64,000 nt of DNA from Lucifuga dentata. Taxonomy: Eukaryota > Chordata > Actinopteri > Ophidiiformes > Bythitidae. The DNA lies in NCBI GenBank assembly GCA_014773175.1, contig VXCM01006116.1:41683-105682 (forward strand), in the 5' to 3' direction. Shown here in pieces: positions 37,649 through 44,649 of this stretch. Position numbers and translations under genes: made by a program. Below the pieces are notes generated by a model that saw only the letters and a list, made by a program, of their open reading frames with translations, made no database searches and had not been told where the DNA came from. Each line of letters opens with the position of its first letter. Position 1 is the first letter of the stretch.

Positions 37649-40099
37649 GCACTGCAGCATCTGTCCTGTTTACATGTTTTTCTTATTCAATAACAAAAGA
37701 GACTCCTGACTTTTTATGTGAAATTCCTCAGAACCTGATCGGTTCCCGGCACACGCGTGTTGTGACTGCTGTCACTCTTACACGTTGAAGGATTGATTGC
37801 GATGAATAAATATTAAATCTGATTCTTCAGATCAGCAAAACGCTCGTTTAGCTGGTTAATTAATCCTGATTAGGGAGTTTTGTGTTGTGCTTTGTGTCTG
37901 TGAGGACAGGTCCATTATTCCGTGTTCGACAGCACACGCACACGCTGTCACGTCTCTGCATATTTGATAAAAGCCTTTGTGTTCAGCCTTTCTTAACGTC
38001 TCTGCTCAGCCTTTGAAGACAGTCATTGTTAAAGCTGCTGATAATCCACCAGACGCCTCAAACAGCCTGTTTAGGATTATGCAAATCTGCTTTCCATCAG
38101 GAACATGTGTCATACGTGTTCTCATTGTTGACATAATGTTCAGGAAAAAGACAGAAGGATGTTTTGGGATTTTTAAACGCTTTTTTTTTAAAAGCTTTAA
38201 AGTGACACTGATCATCCACATGAGCATGTCGATGCATTGTGTGTTATTTCTGTGGTGAAAACGCATCGTTGTTAGTTAATCTTTGACCTTTCAGTCCTGA
38301 TAGGAGGCTACTGAAGTGTGTTTGCGTGGTGCAGTTAGTTGTGGCTGCATGCCAGGCGTGTGCTGTAGTGACAGGAGAGGAACAGTAGGGGGCGTGTCAC
38401 CACCTATCCGACACGTTTTAGTATCATGACAGATTAAATTTCACACCATCAGCCACCGTCTGACTGCAGCACATCACGACATTTACACGATATTTACACG
38501 ACATTTGCACGATACTTACACGACATTTACACGACATTTACACGATGTTTACACGACATTTACACGATATTTACACGACATTTACACAATATTTACACGA
38601 CGTTTACACGACATTTACATGACATTTACACGATATTTACACATTTACACGACATTTACACGATGTTTACACGACGTTTACACGACATTTACATGATATT
38701 TACATGGCATTTACACGACGTTTACACGACATTTACATGATATTTACATGACATTTACACGACAGTTACACAATGTTTACACGATATTTACACGATATTT
38801 ACACGACCTTTACACGACGTTTACACGACATTTACACGATATTTACACGACATTTACACGATATTTACACGACATTTACACGATATTTACACAATGTTTA
38901 CACGACATTTACACGACATTTACATTATGTTTACACAATATTTACACAATATTCACACTATTTATATTTATAATTTTCCTCTGCTTACACTACAGAAATG
39001 TAATAACATGTTAACATGTAGTGAATGAACAGGATTCCATGCTTGTCTGAACATACATGTTGTGTAATCAGAGTATGAGGAAATACATGTCAAGGTGTTT
39101 CACCTTTTTTTTGACCTACCAATCAGACATCTCCATCCTCTCTAAAGAGCAACAACCTGCAACCTCAGTGATACGTGTTTCACAGTTCACGTATGCACAA
39201 ACGTCTTTGCATTGATCACTTATAGCAAACTGTAAGACACGGATATGAGCCTTTCTGACTCATAGCGATAAAGGTGAAGCTTTTTTTTTTTGCACATTCC
39301 TCTTTACTAAGTATGAATTCCATGCAGAGTTTCATAAACAAGGTACCTGGAGATCCAGGTATGGAGCCCAGACTAAAGCAAAGCAACCCGATTGGCTGAA
39401 TTGGTATCATCAAATTTTTACTTAATTTTCTCGCACAATTTAGTAACTTTACTCATTATTTGGGATTTTAGCCATGTTTTACTTTGTTGTGTTGTTTTAT
39501 TGGTTGTATTTTTCTGCATTTATGGTTCTCATAAAATTGTTTTCAGTGTTAGTTCTTTGAAACTCATAAATAAACTTCCTTTTTTATTGATCTGATAATG
39601 AAGATCATCATTTTGCTTGTTTATTAAACTAAACTGCGCTGGACACGAAGTGTGAATCTAACGTGCTAACATGCATAACTGCAGCTAACACGGCTAACAT
39701 GCAGTATAACATGCTAACACAGTTAATGTGCAGTATAGCGTGCTAATATGGCTACCGTGCAGTACAGCATGCTAACACGGGCCAATATGCAGTACAGTGT
39801 GCTAACACAGCTAACATGCAGTACAGCATGCTAGCATGCAGCTAAAGCTACATATACGCATGTCCTGTCCTTACAGCTTCATCTTTACTGTAACCTCATC
39901 TAGCCTGATTAGAAATTGTGAGGTTTGAAGCTAGCTTGACCTTTAACCTCCCTCTCGTCTCCACATGTTTGTAAAGCTGAAGTGTGTTTATTTTCTCTGC
40001 AGCATCCTGCCCGTGAAGCAAGGCGTCCTGCTGGGCCATTACCTGGGAGCCTTCAACCTCATGGACACGTTCAGAGGACGCACCAAAAAACAGGAGTGA
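6656..40099 (+). CDS. sdr16c5: Retinol dehydrogenase, SDR16C5/RDHE2 type (six exons, small gap)
   Basis: Classical short-chain dehydrogenase/reductase. The family oxidises all-trans-retinol to retinal with NAD at ER or lipid-droplet membranes, the first step of retinoic acid synthesis. Exons: 6656-6976, 7809-7940, 8535-8594 (partial), 19787-19931, 26425-26550, 40003-40099; all phases join. A hydrophobic N-terminus (residues 4-27) would anchor it. The cofactor motif TGAGSGIG is at 42-49, Asp67 ends strand 2 (fits NAD rather than NADP), and NNAG is at 120-123. Exon 3 carries the Ser segment SIASSAGL and exon 4 the YCASK catalytic Tyr/Lys. The C-terminus ends TKKQE. Length would be about 306 residues against about 309 for human SDR16C5. 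Roughly 13 codons between HFW and GHLVS are lost at the contig join at 8534. The first ATG was chosen because it gives the family's N-terminal length. RDH10 and HSD17B11/13 are related, but residues 37-107 look most like SDR16C5. Confidence 0.88.
7661..7701. repeat. Perfect 16-bp inverted repeat in sdr16c5 intron 1
   Basis: GTCCACAGAAGATGTG (7661-7676) and CACATCTTCTGTGGAC (7686-7701) are exact reverse complements with a 9-nt spacer, about 107 bp before exon 2. It would form a stable hairpin in the pre-mRNA. No mobile-element context was recognised. Confidence 0.75.
7809..7940 (+). CDS. sdr16c5: sdr16c5 exon 2
   Basis: The acceptor is TTTGCAG before 7809. The 44 codons carry [15 protein letters not shown], the NNAG structural motif of classical SDRs, and end in HFW. 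The donor is TGG|GTCAGT, a weaker variant with C at +3, but the only one that keeps the family sequence. Phase 0. Confidence 0.88.
8493..8533 (+). repeat. (CT)n tract before sdr16c5 exon 3
   Basis: A CT-rich simple repeat runs straight into the single n at 8534. It probably forms the polypyrimidine tract of the exon-3 acceptor. The AG and the first part of the exon are missing at this join, likely because the repeat broke the assembly. Confidence 0.7.
8535..8594 (+). CDS. sdr16c5: sdr16c5 exon 3, 5' part lost in assembly gap
   Basis: After the n, the frame reads [19 protein letters not shown], containing the catalytic serine region of SDR enzymes. The family has about 13 residues (TYKAFLPAM-like) between exon 2's HFW and this point, and they are absent here. 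The donor is TCAG|GTGTGT at 8595 (phase 1), and the intron begins directly with a (GT)n run. Confidence 0.85.
8595..8620 (+). repeat. (GT)n at the exon-3 splice donor of sdr16c5
   Basis: The intron's first bases are GTGTGTGTGTGTGTGTGTGT, so the 5' splice site is part of a UG repeat in RNA. Such runs bind TDP-43-type proteins in vertebrates. An effect here is inference. Confidence 0.75.
8717..9297 (-). mobile_element. TTAAAGG MITE (T2/Kolobok-like), copy 1
   Basis: The element begins TTAAAGGACAATACC and ends GGTATGGTCCTTTAA, with TTAA at both ends. The outer roughly 85-90 bp are inverted repeats of each other. The interior is in reverse orientation relative to the copy at 48317-48903. About 581 bp, no transposase. 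TTAA targets and AGG ends recall the T2/Kolobok MITEs of Xenopus. Confidence 0.82.
9431..9479. repeat. Poly(T) tract
   Basis: Two T-runs separated by AATTTATTA within sdr16c5 intron 3. It may be a retroposon tail read on the other strand, but no body was recognised beside it. Confidence 0.6.
10191..12062 (-). mobile_element. Degenerate Tc1/mariner transposon with internal minisatellite
   Basis: Inverted termini TACAGTGCTGTGAAAAA (10191) and TTTTTTCACAGCACTGTA (to 12062) carry TA at both ends, as expected for Tc1 insertion. The minus strand reads as transposase: helix-turn-helix start [20 protein letters not shown] at 11689-11630, then [23 protein letters not shown] and a stop-broken TDEWKVEL near 11240-11270, and DPKH plus [17 protein letters not shown] near 10590-10730. 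Frames are broken. A 32-bp array fills the middle where the [13 protein letters not shown] section should be. The n joins at 10354, 10800, 10967 and 11858 add artefacts; 67 bp before 10354 are repeated after it. Confidence 0.85.
10800..11130. repeat. About 32-bp minisatellite inside the Tc1 copy
   Basis: The unit resembles CACCATCACGCTACCACCTC followed by CATGTAACTCC, repeated about ten times with variation and two n joins. On the minus strand it corresponds to the Gly-rich section of Tc1 transposase, so the array probably arose by expansion of a piece of transposase sequence. Confidence 0.8.
12595..13104. repeat. Duplicated 130-bp segment with a 27-bp array between copies
   Basis: The stretch from GCATTCTCTGGTAGATAACA (12595-12727) recurs at 12969-13100 with only a few differences. 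Between them and after the second copy lie 27-bp repeat units. This looks like a segmental duplication of array plus flank inside intron 3. Confidence 0.8.
12838..13397. repeat. 27-bp minisatellite (CTG-rich), block A
   Basis: The unit TATGTTTGCTGCTGCTCTGG followed by TCTGTAG repeats at 12838-12968 and 13103-13397. Being a multiple of three, it leaves open frames on both strands (Cys/Leu/Ala-rich on +, RPEQQQTYY on -). These are not genes. Confidence 0.9.
13400..13680. repeat. Dispersed fish repeat, class not assigned
   Basis: A block starting TCAAGTCAAGTTTCAAATCA, with AGCTCTCTGAGAAGACGAGG and AGGTGTGCAATAGGAGCC, resembles a common fish interspersed repeat. It separates two blocks of the same 27-bp minisatellite, so it probably inserted into the array. 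Confidence 0.45.
13868..14385. repeat. 27-bp minisatellite, block B
   Basis: Variants of TGTGGTACTGTTGCTGCTGC TCTGGTC repeat for about 500 bp. They are related to block A (12838-13397) but more diverged, with some 24-bp units. The open frames are artefacts of the period. Confidence 0.88.
14836..14910. repeat. (AGT)n-rich simple repeat
   Basis: Interrupted AGT/ATT trinucleotides, for example AGTAGTAGTATTAGTATTAG, in sdr16c5 intron 3. Confidence 0.8.
15140..18290 (-). mobile_element. L1-like LINE ORF2 with internal deletion
   Basis: Minus strand, start near 18290. The endonuclease N-terminus reads [16 protein letters not shown] and [13 protein letters not shown] (about 18270-18150), with [16 protein letters not shown] near 17690. 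A linker ORF lies at 17329-16787. The reverse transcriptase carries [17 protein letters not shown] (16890), [18 protein letters not shown] (16480-16430) and RQGCPLSP (16300). It then jumps to a C-terminal part near 16060-15600 ([12 protein letters not shown]). The YADD/FADD catalytic box is missing, so the sequence between about 16290 and 16070 marks an internal deletion or scrambled join. Several stops and frame changes are present. The left part (15140-15600) looks like a 3' UTR. The element is dead. Confidence 0.85.
18655..18690. repeat. Poly(T) with n join
   Basis: A T-run broken by one n at 18672. The true length is unknown. Confidence 0.7.
18753..19364 (+). mobile_element. TTAAAGG MITE, copy 2 (interrupted by N run)
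   Basis: TTAAAGGACCATACC at 18753 and GGTATGGTCCTTTAA ending 19364, forward orientation, same family as 48317-48903. N bases at 18958-19091 replace about 134 bp of interior; the flanks fit the family on both sides, so the gap is roughly the right size. Confidence 0.83.
18958..19091. other. Assembly gap (134 N)
   Basis: A run of N inside MITE copy 2. Translated frames crossing it have no meaning. Confidence 0.99.
19380..19500 (-). repeat. Dispersed repeat family, inverted copy
   Basis: The reverse complement resembles 3815-4000 and 61440-61590: TATTTATGTTTTATAATGAC and GACTGAAGATGAGCGGCTGA mirror those copies. Confidence 0.4.
19787..19931 (+). CDS. sdr16c5: sdr16c5 exon 4, catalytic Tyr/Lys
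   Basis: The acceptor is CCCCCTGCAG at 19786. Two bases complete the Asp codon split by intron 3, then [19 protein letters not shown] gives the YxxxK catalytic pair, followed by [17 protein letters not shown]. The donor is ACTAA|GTAGGT at 19932, phase 2. Using the nearby GT at 19936 would create an immediate stop, so 19931 is preferred. Confidence 0.92.
20163..20204. repeat. (GT)n microsatellite
   Basis: Mostly pure GT with one GC interruption, in sdr16c5 intron 4. Confidence 0.9.
20990..21199 (-). mobile_element. TTAAAGG MITE fragment, copy 3
   Basis: Only the segment from GGAAGGTAGGAAAAAC to the terminal GTATGGTCCTTTAA is present, in reverse orientation. The single n at 21133 is flanked by the same sequence twice, so part of the length is an assembly duplication. 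Confidence 0.7.
21500..21625. other. False tandem duplication at contig join
   Basis: The sequence starting AACAGCTTCTTCCTGCTAGT before the n at 21554 is repeated immediately after it. Read as one copy. Confidence 0.85.
23826..25789 (-). mobile_element. Degenerate Tc1-like transposon with nested insertion
   Basis: Inverted termini AGACGTGGTCAAAAGTGTTG (23826) and the complement of CAACATGTTTGACCACGTCT (to 25789) bound the element. Minus-strand transposase: MDQRKKRKKV near 25350, [23 protein letters not shown] near 25220, [15 protein letters not shown] near 24910, [14 protein letters not shown] near 24810, and EWIRRKHG plus [14 protein letters not shown] near 24560. The first acidic catalytic residue (WTDET) survives. 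Several stops and frameshifts make it inactive. A foreign repeat sits at about 24046-24428. Confidence 0.85.
24046..24428. repeat. Repeat nested in the Tc1 copy
   Basis: It starts with TAGAATAGAATAGAATAATA and ACTTTATTGCCCACCGAGG and ends near TTCACACACATTTGTC. The Tc1 frame resumes on both sides, so this about 380-bp piece inserted later. It looks like the 3' end of a non-LTR element, but the family is not assigned. Confidence 0.5.
26425..26550 (+). CDS. sdr16c5: sdr16c5 exon 5
   Basis: The acceptor is TCTGTCAG at 26424. The frame reads [20 protein letters not shown] then [20 protein letters not shown], the substrate-loop and C-terminal helix region of SDR16C enzymes. The donor is AAGAA|GTGAGT at 26551, phase 2. 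Confidence 0.92.
27304..28276. repeat. Possible MITE-type region with TGTTTACATG ends
   Basis: TGTTTACATG at about 27304 and CATGTAAACA near 28267 are inverted. The region between holds poly(A) at 27541, two related stretches around CAGGTAGGTAAAAGA (27485, 27624) and a GA-rich block (27715-27800). The ends may be chance, and no coding sequence was seen. Confidence 0.35.
29113..29208. other. False duplication at n (29142)
   Basis: GTACAGCATCAGTCAGCAGT and what follows occurs on both sides of the n. This is unmerged contig overlap. Confidence 0.85.
29795..30290. mobile_element. MITE nested in the Tc1 remnant (CACTGTAA family)
   Basis: It starts CGCTGTAATTCCAGATGTTG and ends GGGCTTACAGTGTA, resembling the inverted ends of the element at 56707-57595. 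It interrupts the Tc1 frame and itself contains the tRNA-like unit at 30005-30110. The n at 30190 repeats about 65 bp. Confidence 0.5.
30005..30110 (+). mobile_element. tRNA-derived SINE-like unit with Pol III boxes
   Basis: An A box TGGCTCAGTGG (30014-30024) and a B box GGTTCAAGGCC (30058-30068) both match Pol III consensus, 33 nt apart as in tRNA genes. The body, GGTGGCACAGTGGCTCAGTG and CCTCACAGCAAGAAGGTCC, is a familiar fish repeat motif. It does not fold as an intact tRNA gene with CCA-adjacent acceptor ends. Confidence 0.6.
31220..31311. other. Assembly gap (92 N)
   Basis: An N run followed by poly(C). The flanks carry no recognised gene. Confidence 0.99.
31700..32100 (-). mobile_element. 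Penelope-like element remnant (GIY-YIG endonuclease tail)
   Basis: The minus strand near 32060-31985 reads [20 protein letters not shown], the start of a GIY-YIG nuclease (VYLI-CPCG-YVG-T) as found at the C-terminus of Penelope retroelements. Further on (31790-31700) another frame reads [18 protein letters not shown], matching the ETFWI-LNT-P-GLNEEF end of the same domain. Stops and frameshifts separate them, and an n at 31849 duplicates about 65 bp. Confidence 0.7.
33307..34290 (+). mobile_element. hAT-like element, copy A
   Basis: The start CAGGGCCGCTGACAAGGG resembles hAT ends. An internal ATG at about 33583 reads [18 protein letters not shown], like the basic N-terminus of ZMYM/hAT-type transposase proteins, then stops. 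The whole about 950-bp stretch matches 58375-59281 in inverted orientation, including CATGATTAGGTTTTGTCACC and the AACCTCCATGCTTCTCACC part. The n at 34244 lies in a G-run. Confidence 0.7.
36066..36890 (-). mobile_element. Internally deleted Tc1-like element
   Basis: The left end CAGACAGTATTCAGGCTGCT and TTTTTTCACATTTAGGTATG, and the right end CATTTTTGTCATATTTCAGA, are typical of a fish Tc1 family. Minus-strand frame 36713-36498 holds a helix-turn-helix-side fragment ([19 protein letters not shown]). The catalytic half is missing, so it cannot move itself. Plus-strand open frames here are shadows. Confidence 0.6.
37612..37647. repeat. (GAT)n microsatellite
   Basis: About a dozen GAT repeats in sdr16c5 intron 5. 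The Asp run in the overlapping frame is an artefact. Confidence 0.9.
38478..38960. repeat. 12-bp minisatellite, ATTTACACGACA
   Basis: About 40 units of ATTTACACGACA and variants (GATATTTACACG, GATGTTTACACG). The period gives open frames of [13 protein letters not shown] repeats on the plus strand, which are not genes. Confidence 0.92.
39659..39845. repeat. 29-30-bp minisatellite
   Basis: Units like GCTAACACAGCTAACATGCA GTACAGCAT repeat about six times, diverged, some 160 bp before sdr16c5 exon 6. Confidence 0.8.
40003..40099 (+). CDS. sdr16c5: sdr16c5 last coding exon
   Basis: The acceptor is TTTTCTCTGCAG at 40002. One base completes Asn, then [20 protein letters not shown] and [11 protein letters not shown] end at TGA 40097-40099. 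The C-terminal GxYLGxxxxMD pattern fits SDR16C5. Confidence 0.92.
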
Positions 40100-40110
40100 C
40101 AACGGCACCA

Positions 40111-40114
40111 GAAG

Positions 40115-40144
<30 letters not shown>
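40111..40144 (+). repeat. (GAA)n in the sdr16c5 3' UTR
   Basis: About 11 GAA units start 11 nt after the stop codon, so they should be transcribed in the 3' UTR. Length may vary between individuals. Confidence 0.9.
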
Positions 40145-40145
<1 letters not shown>

Positions 40146-40844
40146 GGAAGTCTTTAAAAGTGGCTAGAATGCAATGCTTTCATCAGCGTTTCATTTCTCT
40201 TGTGTTAGTGATATTTACTCCTTTTTCAGTTCATTATCAGCAACGCAATTAAGTGCGTGATTCTTCTTAGTAATGATAATTAACGAGTATAATTACAGAA
40301 ATATGTGCTGTCACAGAATAACCTCACACACCTGATGTAGGATGGGACTCATAGATTCAGCGCCATGACGACCACTGCTATGACAACAAACTCAACGACG
40401 AGCCATCTCATGGTCACGTGATCATTCAGGAGAGAGGCTGAGCTCACGATGAGATCGTGATGAGACGATCACGTGATGAGAGGCACACTCATCACGTTAC
40501 CTGAGCAGTTTTCCACCACGATTTGGTGAGATTTCCTGTATACTGACATGCCTGTTGGATGACTGGAAGGTAGCAGAACCCCCCCATTAGTCAAATCGGG
40601 GGGGGGGGGNGGGGGGGGGGGGGACCTCACCCAGGTGCGTCTGCTTCATGCAGTGATTGGCCAGTTGTATTAAGGTGTAAAAATGTGGAAACTTTTAATT
40701 TCTCCCAAACTTTTTTGTCACCGTGTTGAGGATCCACAGAGAGGTGAAAGTGAAACTGTGCACCGTTATCCCCGACAAAAAAACACACACAATTCCCTTT
40801 AACAACCAAAGGGTGTGTGTGTCATTCTTCCTGTTAAAATGATT

Positions 40845-42081
40845 AATAAATGATTATCAAAAGACACACACATACACACACCACTCCCTCCCCTCTATAT
40901 GACAGTGGCTTTTCACCTCACAGTGTGGACATTCTGAAAACCTGTAAACACGGTTCCCTCGTGTCACGGTCTCTGACCGAGTCTAAACAGCCAGGACAGA
41001 TGAAACATGTTTGGAGGAAGGCGTCCTTCCTGTCGGCAGCGAGGGCGTGTCCGTGCACTATGACATCAGCCTGAGTCTGACTGCAGCCAAACATACCAAA
41101 GTTCTCTAGAACACATTTTATACATGGGTCTAAGTTATTTTCATAGCCTGACATACGTGACATGCTCAGGGATAAAAACTTTATTTTTACTCATGTTGAA
41201 CTTCGTGTTTACTGTAAGTGTCACGACGTACTGTCGATGCAAACAGCTTTGTGGTCCATATTAATACATTTTTAAACTTTAATCAGGTCCTTTGACAGAT
41301 AAATACATTTATCTGGGATTTCAGTTCTGTTTTATATTACAGTCTTCATTCTTATTTAATCAAATGTTAAATGATCATTGAAGCTGCAAGAACACGTGAT
41401 GACATTAAGTCACATTCATCATGTTTCATCATGTTAATGTGCTTTTAATGTCGTTACTCTTTCCTCTCAGTGTTTTGTGGTCTGAGTCATTTCATGCTGA
41501 GGAAGTCACCTCACACACTCTGCTGGCTCATAATCTGACGCTCCGCCCTGTGAGGCGCCCGCACGGTTAACCTCAGGAAACACGGAACTCTCTCTGTCAC
41601 ATTGCTTTAATGGTTGTTCCACGTGTTACTCCGCCCCCATCAGTAACCCCGTCCTGCAATCTAAGATGTAGCAAAGACTTGTCACCATGTCCATTTGTCC
41701 TTCATTCAGTTCAATTCTGTTTTAGCTCATGCTAACATGGTAGCAGGACAGGAAGCGTCATTCCTTCCTGTTAGAAAGGCTTTGAGGAGCCGTGCTACAG
41801 TCAGACAGACAGGAAGTCTCTGAAAACTTTTCAGTATATGACATTATTAACACACATGAAGCATGATGTAACCTACAGGTTTGATTTCAATTCATCAGAA
41901 GTATTTTTGCAAGTGACTATAATTAGTAGAAATGATGTTAACGTGTACTGATCAGAAATAAAAGCGTAATAACGTTAAGACAGGAAGTAACGTTAGTTGC
42001 CTTAATCACAAACATCAGAAACGTAGAGATGAAACTGTACAAACATCTCAAACTCTTATTTTGAAATCTCTTTCCAATAAA
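40845..42081 (+). promoter_or_regulatory. Candidate polyadenylation signals of sdr16c5
   Basis: AATAAA occurs at 40845-40850, 41957-41962 and 42076-42081 downstream of the stop. None can be chosen without transcript ends. If the first is used the 3' UTR is about 0.75 kb. Confidence 0.3.
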
Positions 42082-42869
42082 TTGTCCTGCTGTATTTCAA
42101 ATGGCGTGTAGCGTGTTTTTAATCTGCTGGCATGTTTGACTCGCTGTATAAACAGGTTACGAGTCCATGCATCTAAACATGCATGTCACAGTACAGTTTT
42201 ATGTAAAATAAAATTAAAAAAAATAAGAGGACATCAAAGGATGTGAACAAACACTCTTTCAATTTTAAGTCAAAAATCCAACACGTGTTCCAGAGTCACG
42301 AAGCTCTGGAACACGCCTGCAGACACTAAAGTGCAGCACAGGAAGTGTGTTTTGTTTGGTTCCATGCAGATCTGCAGTTAATGCAACTTTCTGCTGCTGA
42401 CATCGATGTCATAAACCAGAGAAGAAACCCAACCTCTGTGTGTGTGTGTGTGTGTGTGTCAGTATTAAGGGTGGTTGTGTCCTTGTCTCGTGTCTTTGGT
42501 CGTGTCTCGTGTTTTGTCGTGTTGTCTCGTGTGACTGACTTGGTAACGTGAACAGATGCAGCTGAAAGTCAGACGTGTTTTTTCCTGCAGAGCTTTGCTG
42601 CCATCTTGTGGTCGTGTGATGAAACGAGGTTTTTCTCACAAACAAGTTCAGTTAAAAAAAAAAAAACTTCCATCTTCAGAAATCAAACATCAAACAGAGG
42701 TCAGGGGTCAGGGGTCAGAGTTCAGCGGCTCCCAGTGCAGTTTTCCTTCTTTAGGGAATTTTCCACAGTTCCAGGGTCACAATGTTGGAAGAAGATGACA
42801 GAATAAATAAACCATTCTTAGAAACATGCTGATTTAGAAGCAGGAGAAATATATTCACACTGATTTTAG

Positions 42870-43010
42870 GAACATTAGTCAATTTATTTCTAAATGCATT
42901 TAAAAAGAGCAAAGTGCTGCACAACAAATACAAATAAATAAAACCAAAAACCACCAAAGCCAACCATAAAACGTGGTGCTAACACACACTGAGGCAGGAG
43001 TCAGATGGAA
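42870..43010. repeat. Dispersed repeat, partner of 43672-43980
   Basis: GTCAATTTATTTCTAAATGC, AGTGCTGCACAACAAATAC and ACACACTGAGGCAGGAGTCA recur in the same order at 43672-43810. The two copies flank MITE copy 4. It resembles a common fish repeat end with AAAGTGCTGCACAA. Confidence 0.6.
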
Positions 43011-43106
43011 TTAATAGGATTCACTGAACATACATGACGTGGTGTGTAATCAGTTTCCTCATGTGGATGTGTTTTATTCTAAAGTTTGCATGCTTAATAA
43101 ATCAAT

Positions 43107-43666
43107 TTAAAGGACCATACCAGCCATAAGACACAACACAGCCTAATGTATTCAATTTTCATACATGTAACGTTACTGACAATCATTTCCCAAAGCATAC
43201 TACTGGAACGGTGAATTAAAAATGTTTTTCCTACCTTCCAGACCTCCGTTGGTTTCAGTTCATTCTGCTATTAAAATCAACTTGTTGATACTTGAAACGT
43301 TCTTGGGATAGGTAATCCATCATCACCAACAAGACGTGTATTCAGGGTTTTTTAGAAGTTATGTAATTTTAGTGTTTAAGTGCAAAGTGAATGTATGCCT
43401 CCACTGGGGAATATAGTCCCAGTATAGTTTATGAAAAAATTTAAAGGACTTCATAAGGCTGTGTAATTATTAGCAGGAGAAACATGGATTTTTAAGGTGG
43501 GTGTATCACTTGAATATTTGATTTTGAAAGATTAAGAGATTTTGCAAAATATCAGGAAAGCTGAAAATGCGGTTTTATCCTTTGGGAAATGATTGTCAGT
43601 AACGTAACGTATGAAAATTGACTATATTAGATTCAAACGTGCAAAATGTGTGGCATGGTCCTTTAA
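43107..43666 (+). mobile_element. TTAAAGG MITE, copy 4
   Basis: TTAAAGGACCATACCAGCC to GGCATGGTCCTTTAA, about 560 bp, forward orientation. It is close to 48317-48903, sharing CATAAGACACAACACAGCC near the left end. Confidence 0.85.
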
Positions 43667-43671
43667 GTCAA

Positions 43672-43980
43672 GTCAATTTATTTCTAAGTACATTTAAAAA
43701 GAACAAAGGTGACCAAAGTGCTGCACAACTATCAAAACACAAATACAAATAAATAAAAGTAAACACCACCAAAACGTGGTGCTAAGACACACTGAGGCAG
43801 GAGTCAGATGTCAGGCTGGGTTTAAAGGTCAAGGAGAAGAAATATGTTTTTAGCCGTGACTTCAAAGTCATCAATGCTGGTACATATTGCTGCTACTGAA
43901 GCTGCAGCCTGGACCTCAGAACCAGCAGAAGCTCTGCAGACCTGCAGGTGTGTGGACATAACAGGTCTGAGAGGTATGGC
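43672..43980. repeat. Dispersed repeat, longer copy
   Basis: It starts AAGTCAATTTATTTCTAAGT, continues past the part shared with 42870-43010 and includes TGAAGCTGCAGCCTGGACCT. Probably a retroposon 3' end; the family is not assigned. Confidence 0.5.
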
Positions 43981-44001
43981 AACGCTAAACTGCTTAGTGA
44001 C

Positions 44002-44070
44002 TTAAAGGACCATACCACCCATTTTCCATGTTTGAATTAAATTTTCATCCATGTCATGTTATTAATCATG
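44002..44070 (+). mobile_element. TTAAAGG MITE end fragment
   Basis: TTAAAGGACCATACCACCC plus about 50 bp of the left inverted repeat only. Confidence 0.6.
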
Positions 44071-44429
44071 TCACGCCTGCAGACGTGGAAAAGCTCAGAG
44101 CTTTCTCAAGTTTAGTTGTGTTTGTGTCACGCGGCATTCCGGCTCTTCTCTGAATGTTCAGCGTCATCATGTGTCATGAACTTAACACACGTGTTATTTC
44201 AGAGCCATCGGTGTGTCATCCCCCACCTGACTACCTCACCTGTCCCTCATCAGACACTCACTAAATACACCTGTCTGTCAGATCTCCTCGCCGTTCCTCA
44301 CCCCTTTCAGACCTGCCGTGGCGTCCAAAGTTCTTATCTGATCATTCCTCCATCCTCACCAAGCCGGTCCTCATCTTTAAGGATGTGAAAGAGCTCTTAC
44401 TGCTGCTCCAAACATGAGACAAGCTGACA

Positions 44430-44468
44430 CGGAATCTAAAGCCACGCCCCCTCAGTGTACCTCTGTTT

Positions 44469-44500
<32 letters not shown>

Positions 44501-44573
44501 CTGTGGAGCTGAGGGATTATAAGCTCCGCCTCCTCTCTGTTACTTCATTCATCCTTCCTTCGTCAGTGTCAGC
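44430..44573 (+). promoter_or_regulatory. Putative slc44a5 promoter / 5' UTR
   Basis: Before the ATG are GCCACGCCCCC (44441), an (AG)n run (44470-44499), a TATA-like ATTATAAG (44516) and CTCCGCCTCC (44524). The mix suggests a Sp/KLF-bound promoter close to the start codon. The exact start site cannot be set. Confidence 0.4.
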
Positions 44574-44649
44574 ATGGCGTCTCAGAGATACACAGCTTCA
44601 GCCGCTGTTCACAGACAGACCGCCGCGCCGCCGTCTGCTTCCTGCTACA
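44574..44649 (+). CDS. slc44a5: slc44a5 exon 1
   Basis: ATG in AGCATGG context. The 25 codons encode a Ser/Ala-rich tail ([15 protein letters not shown]). Donor TACA|GTGAGT, phase 1. This tail is poorly conserved in the family, so the start rests on the in-phase join and nearby promoter motifs. Confidence 0.7.

Larger units (their letters stand above)
40150..44440. other. Intergenic region between sdr16c5 and slc44a5
   Basis: Beyond the sdr16c5 3' UTR there is a poly(G) join (40610), a (GT)n (42439-42459), two related repeats flanking a MITE (42870-43010 and 43672-43980) and a short MITE fragment at 44002. No further gene was recognised. The open frames near 40918-41163 and 42409-42963 lack family features. 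Confidence 0.6.

Noticed and set aside
38478..38960. CRISPR-like array (short regular repeats)
   Set aside because: Units are contiguous with no unique spacers; eukaryotic minisatellite.
38505..39014. [13 protein letters not shown] repeated protein
   Set aside because: A 12-bp minisatellite.
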